A stretch of 64,000 nt of DNA, from positions 1 through 64,000 of the forward strand of contig LUCM01004935.1 of assembly GCA_008360955.1 (NCBI GenBank). The letters run 5' to 3'. Within the stretch, counting starts at the first letter, position 1. Each line of letters opens with the position of its first letter. The notes under the pieces were generated by a model, which saw nothing but the letters and a program-made list of their open reading frames with translations, searched no databases and was not told where the DNA came from. Below are positions 26,401-41,400 of the stretch, piece by piece. A program made the translations under genes and the position numbers. Source of the DNA: Fasciolopsis buskii. Taxonomy: Eukaryota > Platyhelminthes > Trematoda > Plagiorchiida > Fasciolidae.

Positions 26401-29400
26401 TTCAACCCCATCAACACTTCTGCTGGTTGACCTTTGAAGCCTTTCTCACCGGGCATTCCTTTAGGACCCTTTTGCCCCGGTGGTCCACGTAAACCGGGGT
26501 CACCCTGGAATTCCGAAAACAACAGGTAGCTTAAAATGCATTTGACGTCAACGGAAGTAGAACTCAAGCTACAGTTTCAAAGATTATTAGCTATTTTTCT
26601 GATTGGCATTTGCTATTTGCTTTCTTTTTAATAAAATCACAATCAGCATCATTTTCATTATGGGTTCAGCGGCCATCAAAGGTTTGTTAAGTTGGGAATT
26701 TGAACCGACGAGTGTAGGATTCGAGCCTATGAACTCCAGGCTGAAGTGCCACGATGTTGACTGCCAGCCAATGGAAGACGAAAAAACCAAGGCTGTACTT
26801 GTGTGAGGAGAAGAGGAACAATGTAAGAATTTCACTAATTAAAATCAACTAATGACCGAAATTTCGGAAAGGAAGTTTCCAACTACCATCACCATTAGTA
26901 ACTGGGATGTTAGTAGTCTAGGTGCTATCAATAATACCATTAACAGTAGTAATAATGGTAGTTGTAGTCGCGATATTAGCAACCATTTCAGTGGGTTAAA
27001 TATGCAACTCACCGGAGGGCCTTCGAAGCCCCGATCGCCTTTCTCGCCTACATCACCGGGGATGCCTTTCATACCTTTTTGACCCTTCATACCGTCCACA
27101 CCGGGATAACCTTTGAGTCCTTTGACCACTCCTTGATATTCCGTGCGTGTCTCACCTGGTTCACCTTTGAAACCTTTCGGACCTGGTAAACCTCGTTCGC
27201 CGGGAACACCCTAGATGATAAGGATGAAGATTAGTTTGGATTAGACTCTAAGAACAACATGACGAAATCTTCTGTGTTAAGGAAACACTTGCTGCGCAAC
27301 AGTTTACTTTTTATTTCGAATTAGCGAACCTTACTGATGGTACTAACGAAACAATGGTAGTCGTAATCACATTAATAATTGTAATGATGATAATAACTGG
27401 AGAGCTGTCTTCTGCGGAACGTTTGAAACACTTGTTCCCACTGTCCCCGACGGTCAGCCTGTTCTACTGCGGAAATGAATATAAACATTTAGAGGTTGGA
27501 ATATACCATGTACTAACCTCATATCCTGGTGGACCCATTCGACCGGGATTACCCGGAGCACCTCGGTCTCCTCGTTCACCTTTAGAACCGTCACGTCCTC
27601 TTGGTCCAGGTGTGCCCGGAATCCCTTGTTCGCCTTTGTCACCTTTCTGTCCGGGAATGCCCTGTCTGCAGGGATTACAACGATCGCCGGGTTCGCCTGA
27701 TGCACAAAAGACAAGAAAAGGGCAGCATTTGATTTTGACTGATTTGCTTCCAGTTGGTTTCTTCCATTATTCGGATGGTATGTAATTCCACTCCATATTC
27801 GTGCTTTTCTGTACATGCAGGCTGGCTTTCCTATAGTATAATTTCAGCCCACAACAAGAGTCAAGATCAATAATTTCTTCTAATTACTTGTCGAAAATAC
27901 GGTTTTGAATGTACCAACCAGTCAACAAGAATTTCAAATTAAATCGTGGAACAACAGGACGGTTTCGCTAAATTCCAAACGAAACGAGGCAAATTTGCTC
28001 CGTAAACCATTTCTGATAAAACTTTTTTCCAAGACAGCCGGAATTTTAACTACTCCCCAAATTATCCGACAATCCTATCGTAAAATATGGAACTGCAGTT
28101 ATCCAAACATTTTTGTAGTCAAAATGCAGTCCAAAAACAGCCAAGTTTTTCGCTATGCGCGGTAATTTCATCGAACAAATTCTCCCCGATATAACAGAAG
28201 TAGTCTTTTCAATTTTTTAACGTCATTTTCTCATTTTCTATAGTAATCATGGAAAATAGTGCTCTGCTTCTAGGAAGAAAGTCAGAGTCCGCTGAAGACT
28301 GACTAGGGGGAAAGATGAAATACAGCGAATGAATCTGAGCCAGAGATTTTTCTTTCCTGGAAATCAGTCATTTTTGACCAGGCCAGTTGGATGTCATCAA
28401 ATCTGGCAGGCTTTGCTTGACGCAGAAGGACCGAAAGATTTCAGATTCAGTCTTATCAATCGGTTTTCGGTATCGACGTAAGCACCAACACCAATACTAG
28501 TTAATGATCACTTTGAATGGTGCAAAACTCGTCACTCAAAGATCTAGCAATCATTCTAAAATATCATGTCCTAGGCAAATCAAGGTTCTGTTGTGTACTT
28601 TAAATGAAAAACATGGGGTTTGGAGCTAAAGTAAACGGGGTCAAATCTTGGACACAAAAGCCCCAGTGAACTTCTCATCGTTTGGAAAATCGTAATCCAA
28701 CAGCCCATACAGTTTTCTACTCCACACACTGTGACTTAACGTTCCAATGTGTCATACATTTGCAAAGCCCTTACTCAAAACCGTATTCTTTCATTACACG
28801 CTGGATTATAACTGCATAAAAAAGACCTGGCTATAGAATCCGGAGGCCATAAGACCTAAAAAGCCTGAAACGTGCGGTACCATAAAGCAGTCAGTCAGCC
28901 AGGTATCAACCAATTGCGATTTATCCAGTTTTTAACATGACCATTTATTGTGTTTGGTTCATCCAGTTTACTTCCATTATTCACCTATTTATTTGCACAT
29001 TGTTCGAATACTTTTCCGTTGCTGCCACACTCAGTACAATTCGTATAAATCCAATAAGCAAGTCGGATAGTTTTTAGTGTTAATTTTGGTTTGGTATCAT
29101 TAATTTCCGTTTACCGCAAATTCAGAGACTTATTCTTTGAAATGCCTCTCACTGCTTCTATTTACTCCTAACTCCCTAATTCATTCACATAAAAATAAAG
29201 CTGTTGGTTTTAAGGAAGCGAAAATGCGTCCATAGGTTTTGGTGCATTTCTGAAGCTATTGTGAATATAAAGCACATTGGAAAATCAAACATCTCTTTCG
29301 ATTCAATGGGCCTATTGATCGGATTTAAGTTCAGGAACCCTTGGCAAGTTTTAGTGAGTTTTGGAATGTTCGTTGGATAGAAATTAAACATACCTTCAGG

Positions 29401-32400
29401 GCCCTGACTGCCAGGTTTACCACGTTTTCCCATCAGACCAGCAATACCCTTTTCACCTTTTTCGCCCATGGGGCCCGGAAGTCCAGCACCTTTGGTTCCT
29501 GGTGGTCCTCGCTCGCCTTGCACACCTTTGGGACCCTTTGGACCTGAGGCGGAAATTGAAAAATGATGTGACTCAATTGGGAATTTTCATACATAAACCA
29601 TGGTCCAAAATAATCCAAAAGCATTGCATGACCAGATAAGCTAGGTTGATTGCTTACTTGTTGAGAACCGGTTAAGTAATGAGAAAATCTTGTGTTAATC
29701 GGTGAACACTGGTGGTAGCATTAGTAGGGATCCAGCTAAGAATCCTCGAGAAACCTCGATGTGCATTGAAAATTAGCTGGTTGAATACTATTCTGCTCCT
29801 GAACTCTACTGCCGTCTTGAGTAAGGGCGTCAAGCTTTTTGGTAAATTCGGCATTGTGGCTGCTAGAATTCGACTATAGTAGTTTCAGGCAAACTAGAAA
29901 GACGTCTGCAATTCGTACAACTCAGGCGAACACTACTTTGAGTCGCAATTCCCAGTATTCTTTGTCCAAAGCAATCACACCCATTTGTGGCATGCGCTCC
30001 ATCAACTGTTTTCCATCCCTTTTACTGAACAATCCTACTCAGGTTCTGCACTACGCCTTACGGAGACTGCTCCTTACATAATGCTTGTATGACTACTTTT
30101 ATGAGTTCATTTGAATGCGCATTTCACAGGTTTGCGAAACCAAGTAGACTAAGTTTGTTAGCTTATTGGAGCAAATGAAGATACATCTCAGGAGTTGTGT
30201 ACAACTGGATTTACTCTTGTCGGTCGTTAGCGTAAAACGATCGTCCGTTTATATGAATTCCAGTTGGCACCTTTGACAAACGGGCGTATAGTGAGAACTA
30301 TGCACTACTTGTCAAGCGAAACCTGGAGTCAAGGTAGTTAACCAGTTTGGACTAGTAGTTTTTAAGAGTGTGTAAATGGGTTGCACAGTCCAATTATCGC
30401 CGCTTCATTTGGGGCAAGCAGTTCGGGAATAATATTGTCTAACAGCAGCGTGATTGAAGAAGCTAAGTGTGCTATATGTTTTGGTGTCAGCAAGCTTTTG
30501 GCCAGCGATGACCAATGATTTTCTCCGAGGTAAACATCCGTTGTCGACTTTACCAATCACTGAAGGATTTACTCTGAAATCCACTAACTGCAGATGAACT
30601 GGAGCACAAAATGGAAGGAATAATTTTCAGGAGGATTAATTTTTTAGTTGGCTGTATGAATCCTGGTTAACAGAACCAACTGAAAGTAGATAACTGAAAA
30701 GGGCCCATACAGCAGATGTGCATTTCAGTTCTAGATCATTAAGCGAACGGTCGCCATTGAAGTGCTCCTTAAGAAACCTCAGCATTTTTAATGTTACTTG
30801 GATCGGACCATTTCGGGTTTGTTCACCTGTGGACACCAATAAACTCATCTCTTTAACTGCTTCTGCCCCGAAATTTTCGAATGATGTTCTCCTTAGGCGA
30901 ACCTGTTTGCCCAGATATCTCTTGCTCGATGACAAAGAGTTCGCACAACATGAAAAAAGAGAAATATAGACACTGATGGATTCATAAAACTATTCTGTGG
31001 ATAGACTTTTGTAGTGTTTCATTTGATATATTTGTAATTTTGATTTGGAAAAAATTTAACCTGGAAACGGAGTACCAAAACTGATATGGCTCTCGTCTGA
31101 TAAATCTAGCCAGACCACTAAATTCAGCCATCACTGGTCGAAGCTGTCACTTTCTGAAGCGTTGTTGGGTGCATAAACTAAGTGTGAAATAGAAACTGGC
31201 ACTATTCATATTCCAACCTCAGCTTAAGTAAGCTAGCTTCTGAGTCAGTCATTGCTTACTGAAACACGTAAGCACGCGAACAACAGCAGAAGATTTGTGA
31301 CCGCGAGTTCATCACGTGTGAAGCCCAAATTGTTCAATCATGTTCATTAATTAGGTTATTGGTAAGGCTAGTGACCACCATTCCATAGATAGTTGTCGGT
31401 TTTTGGGGCACAATGGCCTAGTTTGATTGAGGATGCAACCAGTCTGTCACCGAACATAAGGCAAACTGTAGAGCTCGGACACAGTATTATACGCAATAGG
31501 GTGACACAGCTCGTAAGAGCCAGAAGAAAAATCGAGAACAATCTACCTGGGGGCCCGTCGGGACCACGATCACCCGGGTCACCAGGCATGCCACGCATTC
31601 CACGACCGGATTCACCCTTCTCACCCGGCATCCCGTCATCGCCGGGTCGTCCAGGAAAACCAGGCAGTCCTGCTCTACCCGGTTCACCTAGAGTAGGGAA
31701 GCAGTGGAAGTGGTCACAATGAACACGAGACAATACGCATGTATTTGCTTATGCAGTTAAACCTTGGGAGGACTATACAAAAAATACACGCAGTTACAAA
31801 CTGCCGGCAATAATGTTCAACTTTGATTTACGGATTAGTAGGGCTGGATGAAAATAGCAAAAAAATGTGATTCCTGTAAAGCCTGTCCTTTTTAATTTGA
31901 ACCGATGAACTACTTTCAGTAGTTTAATTGAGGTCAACCATTATCTGCATGATTTTTTTTACTTTGTCAGTTAGCAAATAAGTGTGGGGTTAATGGTAAA
32001 GGCTGAAGTTCAGCCAACTGGAAGTAGTCAAAGCATGAGCGAGTCGGTTTGATGGCAGAAGATAGCACTGATAACCCGGATGACTATAGTGACGATATGC
32101 CAAATGCATCGACCATGTTATGTAAGTTAGTTGTAGTTTTTCTGTTTCGCATGGCAATGATTAAGACGATGATGATCATGATGATCATGATGATGACAAC
32201 AATTTTAGGATGCGGAAACTGACTAAAAATGAATGGTATTTGGCTGTTCAAAAACTGATTAACACTTACCCGGAGAACCTTTGGGTCCTGGTCTACCAGG
32301 TGGTCCGATGGGACAATCTGGACCGGTCTCACCCATCGGTCCCTGTGGTCCTATGGCACCTTTCAATCCTCGATCACCGTCTACACCCGGCAAACCGGGT

Positions 32401-35400
32401 TGGCCTTTGGAACCTGGCAAACCAGGCATACCACGTGGTCCTGGACGACCGGGTAAAATTCCAGTGCATTCTTTAGAACCCTGTAAAAGAATACGAAGAA
32501 TTCGTTGCGAGTAACAGTAGTCGAAAGAATTTTAAACGGGGGGAATAAATTTAACAAATGGATATGGATGAAGACGCAAAGGGAATCGCACTGATGAAAT
32601 TTGGTTTTAATGGCAAATCTTGTTCATCCCATTTTAGCTGTTTACTGGTTTGGAAAGCCAATCGACTTCCCAATGAGTCACGGTCGGGCAATTCTGTTCG
32701 GTTCACTAAACCAAAAATAGTAGTATTGGAATACCACTGGTGAACGGTAACAGTCTACTGTACAGTCTCATTCACGGAAGTTGTGAAATCCCCATATCTA
32801 GTCAAGTATTTTTATGGTGCTTTCCGCTTTGTCCGACAAATAAAAATGATGTGTAATGTGTCCAAGAAGTGTCGTTTCATAGGCTTTGACTAATAGCGGT
32901 TTCAGAACTCATACACATTCGTGTTTTTTTACCGATGAGGATTTCAATGGTCGTGAGTCTTTTGGCAAAGGGCAGTTGAATGGGTTTGCATAAAATTGTC
33001 TGCCCTAGCAAACAAACTCGAAAAGCGATGAAAATTTCCCGTACATTCGAGTCAGTTGCTTGTGCGATGGTTCATCATGCCGTAATAATGCTCGTTTGGC
33101 CGTTGATGCCGTGAAAATAAAGATATATGTTTTATCCCTATTTCGTAACTGTAAATCACAATCCGGTCGCACCATGTATCAATCACAGCTGAAGCCTAAG
33201 GTAAGTAAATTTGAACGGACATCTAACCACTGAAATATCCAGGCTAGTTGTCGATAATTCTCGAGATATGTTACCTTTTTGTCACAATTCACGGACCGCT
33301 TTCTTATAATAAGTCCTTAGGAACGGTAAACAGACTGTTAAAAGTCAATCACCGTTAGCTAAAAATTAGTTGCTTTGGCTTTGAACTGGCCACATCGGGC
33401 CTAAGTTGGTGTGGTATTGAGGATACTGTCAATGGGCTAATCATTTAAAACAATTTGTTGCTAATTAACTACTTGAGAAAGATCATTTGAGAAAGCCTCC
33501 GTTTAGGTAGGCCGCTTTCCGCCCAAAATACCATTTACACATAATCACCAATAGGTAGGCTTTTGAATCACAATGGCGAGCAGCTTTTCCCGCTTATTTC
33601 AACTAGCAGTTTTGACACATAGGCACACAGATAATTTATCCAAATGGTAGCGGTCAGAAGTAGAAGTTCTGATTCGAGTTCGCCGAATGATTCGTTATGC
33701 AGTGTCAACAATGGATTAGGGCTCTATAGTATCTGGTGCTGAACTATTGAAAATCAGCCCAGCTAGCGTAATTGTTAATTGGCCCAATTGGCAATCTTTC
33801 ATTCCGAACTCGCGCCCCGGGTTCGTTGGCGATTCTGAACGAGGATGAAACATCTGTGCAATGCTTCCAAGGTTTTCAGTGACAATTTACGGGAAATTGT
33901 GCTGCTCACAACCTGCATTGTTTAAATCAAACTCGATGAAAGAACCCGAAAAGAACTCTGCCTGATTGCGCTATAAATTGTCAAACGTACACCAGGCTCT
34001 CCAGGTTCACCGTATGGACCGCGTAGACCGTCCTCGCCGGGATCCCCGGGATTTCCTTTCGGTCCGGGAAGACCACGCTCACCAATGAGACCGTCTCGGC
34101 CGGCAACGCCCTAGCAATGAAATTTCAAAGAAAAGAGATCAGAGTATTGAATTGTTATCATTGTGGGATTACAATACAAATTCTAGACTTTCGGTATTTA
34201 GGAATTATATATGTATTATCAGTTTATATGTATGTTTCTGTAGCGTTATGCAATGTACAGGTCAACTGCGCAAAGTTGGCACCGTCTAATGGCTAAACGA
34301 CAAGAAAGTTCAGATGCTACAAATGAGAATGGTTGAGGAATTGATGATAAGGAGGCATTTAATGACGGTTTCGACTCACTTTCACTCCTGGTTGCCCCAT
34401 GTTACCTTTGAAACCTTTCGGGCCCTGGAAAAAGAGATTATTGCACAAATTTAAATTGCATACGAAGTCGAAATAATGGTCATATAAAGCAAATTTATTC
34501 GACAGAGCCTATCTAAAAATGGGTCAACAAATAAGACAAAGTTGAAGCTCTGTTCGGCTCTCCTATGTAATGACAAATTGGAACTATTACAAAGAATAAG
34601 CACGATGTATTAAACCTACTGCTTTTGACAGTATTGATAAACCGGTAAGCACATATGTGTGTCTTTCAACTGGCTTTTAAACAAATCTAAACTTAGTGAT
34701 TAGCACGGAAACACTATATCGTAAATGCGATCGATGGTAGTCTTTCCGAGACAGTCTTCAATAAAATGGTGTTCTATAAATCTGTCGTAACTAGGGGAAA
34801 CCTGTAAATTGTCGAGTATAATTAATCATGCTAAAATCAGTGCCATAATGCCTCTGAAGAGGTTACTTGAGAATCCAGAATGGACTGATTTGTAAAAATG
34901 GCGCTTGTGACAACCAAGTGATAAAATCCTTTTGCAAATGAGTGACTTACCGGTGCTCCTTCGCGTCCAGGTTCACCTTTAGGCCCTGGATCACCAATAG
35001 TTCCATCATGACCCTAGGAAAAGAACACGAACAAATTTCACACTAACTACCATTCAGAATCTTCTTCGACTTGAAGAGAGTTTTTAAAGAAATTTTATAG
35101 TTCGCAATCAATAAGACCAAGATAAGTTTGAGCAGTCGTTAACTTGTTGTCCTGTTGTCCTGTTGTCCTGTGGTTGTGAAATGTTTTGTTTACTCTTCTG
35201 TTCTGCAGTATTATTACAGATTTAAGAACAAAAAAATAATCTTCGCCTTATTAGTACAAAAACAAACCTTAGTGAAAAAACAGCTGCTTGAAGAATAAGT
35301 AATTCTAAAGTAAAATTAATCGAACAAGGTAGTGATAGTTTACCGAAGCAAGGAGTGTTCGACTTACTCGGTCACCTTGAGCTCCTTTGGGTCCCTGATA

Positions 35401-38400
35401 TCCTTTTAGTCCGGGTTTGCCCTGCAAAGGATTTAATGGGTGAATAGATAGGTAAGTGGGTTAGTATTCATTTATGTTTGCGATATTTCTGAAGCGGGAA
35501 AAACGGATTGCCAGGTTTTGGTAAGTGATCCATACAGTTTTTACCGATTTCACGGTGAGGTTGTGACACGAATGCTGATTCCAACATGAAAAGCATTATT
35601 CAAAGTTGATGGTGAATATCAATCATGCTGACACCGTCATGTGACCGAGTTATCTAAATCACCTCCTGGGTGACGGGTATGTTTTGACCGTTCTCCAGCC
35701 ACGGAGTTTGCAGTGGCACACTAAAAGTCTTTGGGTACTAAGATCTGACGTTAATCTCCAACTAATTATGAGGTCAGAAGTCAATGGTACGCATAGCTGA
35801 ACCTCTTTTCGCTTGTTGAGCAGATCAGGTTTTCTGATTCTTGCAAGAACAGAAATAAATTTTATTTGCTGAATAATGTAAAAGATTAACTAAAGAAATT
35901 AGCATCATTTCTTTTTGCACACCATGCTCAGATGTCGAACTGATTATCGACTTCCATTTATTGGGGCTCACACAATCACTGAGTTGAGATCAGCTCAAAT
36001 CACGTGTTCCCAACTAGTCAGCACCCGTAACTGTACTTCGTTCTTATCGTTCCGATTTCCTACGAGTGTACAGGGTGTCCCAGTCATCATCAGTCTTCCG
36101 ATTAACTCCGCTAGTGTCGTTCAGTACAACACTATATCGATCGATAACTCCCATAAACCTACTAGGTTGGAGTATTACACCGAGCTCTGATTCCTCAAGG
36201 CACATTGCTTCTCAAGTTCCTTTCGGTTGCGATCCTCGTAATCAGCAGTTGTTTGAGCGCAGTTGCAGATATCGTAGGAGTCTAATGTTAGTGAGGGAAG
36301 GATTTATTTGTTCTTGTGTAGTTTAGGCTAGGTTTCGATGTACCTGGAATTTTACCTATTTGTGGTCAAACGTGGTCCAAGGAATTCTCAACTTCGCTTT
36401 GATACCTCGTCAGTGAATCAAGTGGCCGATGCCGGAATGTCGCTCGAATAAAGTCAGGTCAAAATGCTGACAATGGGAGTTCGCACACGAAATAGGTGTA
36501 AGTCACTGTTGGACTGCAAACCTACCCCCACACACACGTATATATTAGGAAGGCAAAGCGGATTATCAGTTCTCCGTGATTTTTGCCTCTCGAGGAACTA
36601 AAGCTGGGTGGCTTTTAATATTTTAACCATCATAACTTACCCATCACGTCAAAAGAGGAGGCTTGCTTTTAAATGCCATATTTTCACGAGGTTCCTGATC
36701 GCTGAGTTGCTTGATTGGATTACAAATGTTTTATCAATATTCGAAGTGATATAATCAGTCAGCAAACTCATCACCAATCGACTATGTTTTCTCCCGACGG
36801 ACGACAAATTTACTTAGGATCGGGTGCCTTTGAATTCGACTACCATGTGTAATCACTTATAGGTCACACCTCGTCACTGTAGATATCTTCCTACTAATTA
36901 TCAACAGCTTGTCCCGATATTGTTCATCTGTTCAAGAGAATGCAATCAAGATTATGCTGATCCTGTTCCAACCATCACATTCTTTCGTGTTCAGATACAA
37001 CATTTTGGCATCTCAGGGAAATTTCGTTGGACTTATTCATGAACATAACGGATCGTTCCGATACACCCGCAAGGCAAAGACGATTATCCCGACTGGTGTT
37101 GAATAAATGCCAATCTACTCAAGTACGGTAAGTCGAATTTTGTCGTAATTGGTAATTTCTCTGAAGCACGCGGTCGGTTCTTTGACTATGGGCTCCCGTC
37201 AGACGTTTGTACCCGATAATCTCCTGACCAGTCATCTCTATTCCGACAAATCACCGACAGGTTTTTAAATGGGTACATCATCCATACAGACTTCTAATGA
37301 TCCAGGTGAGAATCTTATACCGAACTTTATCCATAAATTTGTCGATTAATTGTGTGGATCAACTCCCAACTTTTCTTCAGTTACTCCAAATTTGACCTTA
37401 AAATAGGAACTAAGCTTCCCACCTGTCATATGATTCACCACAATCGCGAGACTCTGTTAGTAAAAGCACATTATATTGGACAGTCGTTTCACATAAGGTC
37501 AAAATTAAAACCAACAAGAAAACATCAGAGTTATGTAAAGAAGATTAATCGGAAAAACGACTTACTCGATCACCGGGTGGTCCTATGAGCGCCTTTCTGT
37601 CCGGATCGAGCATGGTCACTGTGCAATTCTGTCCGGGATCACCAGGATCACCAGGTTCACCGCGCATTCCTTTCACTGGGGTGGGAGATTCAATAAGCGA
37701 TTCACCCGGATCCCCAGGCTCACCAATTGGACCCATGTCGCCGTCATCACCCTGGCAATCAAATGTGAACAAATACACCATTGATCAAAACTACAGATTC
37801 GGGTTTTAGTAAACTGTAAATCAGAGGCTAAAAGCAGTTATAAACAAACAGCTGACAAACGAGATGGGATCCATCTTCCCCATTCTCCACTGATATCAGA
37901 GCTCATAAGTAATTTTGGAGTACCGCATAGTACAATTGGTTACCAAGGCACGTGTTGATTTGTTGATTTGTTATTACATGCTCTATGCATGAGTGTGGTG
38001 GAAGGGGCATGCCTCAAAGTCGCTAGGACCCGCTGTGCGGGAGTCAGAGAGAGGAAACAGCCAACCGGGACCTTAAAACTAGGACTGACATGAAACCGCA
38101 CAGTCTTGTTAAGCCGAGTGTAGTAACGAACAGGGAGAACAGTGAGTTATTTGTCTGTTTCTTTTTCTCGCTTACGTCCAAGATTTGGGTAGATTAAATG
38201 CTACCTGGTCCCCAAATTCGGCAGTTTCTAACTCAATTTATCCCCGCATTCTAATTCAAACAGTATGACGTCAAATAAAAAGTTATACCTATTGGGATTC
38301 AGTCTATTGGAGACAATGCTACCAAACATACGTTGAAAATGAGTTGTTCAAAAAACGACCACACAACATTCAGCAACTATGAACACTAAATGCTTTAGAA

Positions 38401-41400
38401 TAACAAGCAAACAAGTAAATGTTGTCAGCGGAAACCTGTGTATATCTTGTTTAATCCCGAACACTGAAGCTATCTGATTTCCAAAAGAGATGCAATTTGA
38501 AAAACTGATAGGCTATGGAATACCCTTTCCAAGAAAATTGAACGATAGGAAAACTTAAACACTTTCACAGAAAATTTAAGCACTCACTCGAAGTCCTTCC
38601 AGTCCTGGTGGTCCGGGATCACCTCGAGGTCCAGGAGATCCCATATCACCCTGGAGAAAAATGGGAGCAGAAGATTAGTTCCGTTTGTTTATGTGACCTG
38701 TTTCGGTGACTAGTGAATATAAGAGAACGAATGAAAAGGAGTTCGAACATGTAGAAAAGGTCTACTAGATTCTAGTGATTGAGCTTAATATCTAGGTCGC
38801 AAACTACCATAACCGGTGATGTTGTATCGCCGGTGCGTGAAACCTGATCTCAAAGCTCCTCACTGAAGAACCTAACTGAAGCTGGTAACCTAAGCCACGA
38901 TAAATAGAGGTTTTCAAAATCATCGCGATAGGAAAACGCCAGGGAAAAGGGAACTAACCTTCATTCCTGGAATACCCGGGTCTCCTCGTAGTCCCTGAAA
39001 TAAAGAAGAGGACAAATTCGATATAAACCACGGTGACTGATCAATCGGTTTTCTTTAACATACTACTGACCTAAGCTGCTTGTTTTTAGATTATAGAACT
39101 GATCGCCTTGTACAGCGAATAATGCAGCTGTACCGAAGTTTTAGACAGCCTTCAAACAAGCCTTCTAGCCTAACTGGGCAAAACCAATGACAGACAGGCA
39201 GTTTGGCACTTCAAAGCACCTTTGTGAGCTAGTCTGGGTAGGCAAACAGCTATGCTGTTCGACTTATCGTCACTGCAGCTACATTGAATTCAAACTGCTG
39301 ATATTTTCTAACAGGGATGAATCAACTGTGCAATGCTCCCATTCCTTTTGGTAGTACATGGTCACTGATTTCGTGTATAGATCTAACCTGTAGCAGCTTA
39401 TGTTTTGTCTTTGTTAATGATAAGCAGCTTTGTGCATCTTTGCAAACCCAACCGGGACTTGAACCCAGGTGTGCGCCGTGAATTTAGGCTAATTAGTTAA
39501 ATCACAGTAGTTGGCGTTGTATTATCGGGTAGCTCAGTCATTTATTCGATGAATGGGTTGATAAACCTCATTTTTCGTTTCATTATTGCACTAATACACA
39601 AGTGCAAATGAGAACGAATGCACGTGGTCACTTACCGGTGGTCCTCTTCGCCCCGGACCTGATTCTCCTACCTCACCGCGTTCACCGTCCTCTCCCGGCG
39701 GACCTCGTTCACCGTCCACACCTCGATGTCCAATGTCACCAGGATCACCGGGGTCACCCTGTTTGTTTGTATTCGCGTGTGTGTGTGTGTGTGTGTGTGC
39801 GGAACAGTGAGAATAAGTAAGGTGAAATTTAATTCCACTAGTGCGTGTCGCAGGCGCAAAGGAATGGTGAAATAACGATAAAATGGACGATGTAAAACTG
39901 CATTACCCTTTAGGATCAATCGGCTAGCCCAAATATCTCGGTTAATCCCCAGTGCGTTTTGACCTTTAGGGTAGGCAGAAAATGGAGAGAATATTTGGGC
40001 CATTAGCATCGTGGCAGAAATATCGGCCCTCGCTATTTGAGGTGATGCAGTTGAAAAATAGTAACTGTAAATAGTTATCGGAATCGTAAGAGTTCCAAAT
40101 TTTACTGAGTAAACAATGCACCATTCTAATGTTTTCCGCTGATATACAGCCAAAGAACGCCATTCATTATAAAACTTACCTCCATGCTGACTTCTCTGAG
40201 GACAGTCAGGAGCGATCCCATTTTTAAAAGTTTAATGAATGCCAGATTTTTTAATACGTTATAACTTATTTGCCCCGACTTCTCATCAAAAACACAACCA
40301 AGCCTTGCACTCACCTTATTTCCTGGACATCCAGGAATACCCTTTACACCTTTTTCGCCCGGTTCTCCGCTGGTACCCTGTTCCGAGGGGAAATAAGTGG
40401 AAAAACGAAAGACACGAAATCAATCATCTTGAGTTAACACACCAATACTCATTTGATTCTAGTCAACGATCGGGCAAACCAGCCACCTGAGCAACGATCA
40501 CCGTTTTGGATGGAAACCTCTTCGACAGTCTCTGACAGCAAACAAACACAAGAGACTCCAGTTCGAGATGAATTGTTATAGTAAAACACAGCTAAGAAAT
40601 CAATGTAGATCATTAATCTTATGTGTGCTTCTTGGCCAACAATCTTTTAAGTCATGCCGATGAAAATTTGCTCCTTGGAATCGCATGCAATTTAGCCAGC
40701 ACTGATTCTCTACGTCACACGTGTGCAATTGTGTTTGAACTAAGAAATAAGCGGGACGCAAGCAATCCACCCTGTTTATTTCCGAAGCTAACAAAGACAC
40801 GAAGAAAACCGAAAATGTCTGGGGAACCGACTTGCTGGTGAACCTGCATATAGTTTTTGATGCGAGCACTGTCGCGAGTGTTCACATCCCAAAGCCATCT
40901 TTTCTCTCTTCTTCTGTTTGTATTTCAGGCTCAGATTCTTTCAACCGGCACCACAAGCTGGTTATGTGTTACTTCAGTAATTTGTGATTCCCAACAAACA
41001 TAAGTAAGAATTTATGATGAAAGACAACGGGACATTCAAATAGGTAAGCAAGCCGAGAATTTCGACGAAGGTTTCTGCATTCAGTATAGTTTCACTCTTA
41101 CTGCTCCTGGTACTATTGTTCTCGCGGTGACTGACCTCACAATTTTATGCCTTGGTTCTTGTTGCTACTTTGTATCAATGTCTAACAGAGAACGAAATGG
41201 GACGAAAGAATAGTCAACTAATTTGTGACTAGGAATAAAATAATTGTCCCTAACACAGAATGCGATAAGAGGCCATGCCATTATTCCAATATCTTCATAC
41301 GTCCATTTGGGAGAATATCATGAATCCAAATCCTAAAATTTCACTCGTTCTATCGGGTCGGATTCACTGGTTAGCATTTTTACACATTTTTGTCATATCA

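Noticed and set aside
27132..27155. A 24-bp GT...AG segment within A exon 19 as a micro-intron
   Set aside because: It is shorter than any other intron here, and reading through keeps the frame as an ordinary helix interruption.
39668..40153. 161-codon minus-strand frame running through exon 7 of A
   Set aside because: It crosses the exon in the wrong frame and includes the GT microsatellite as a His-Thr run; a chance frame.
40177..40200. Possible tiny exon (CAG/AGAAGTCAGCATGGAG/GTAAG) between A exons 6 and 7
   Set aside because: Its 16 bases would break the phase-0 join of the flanking exons and it encodes no collagen triplet.
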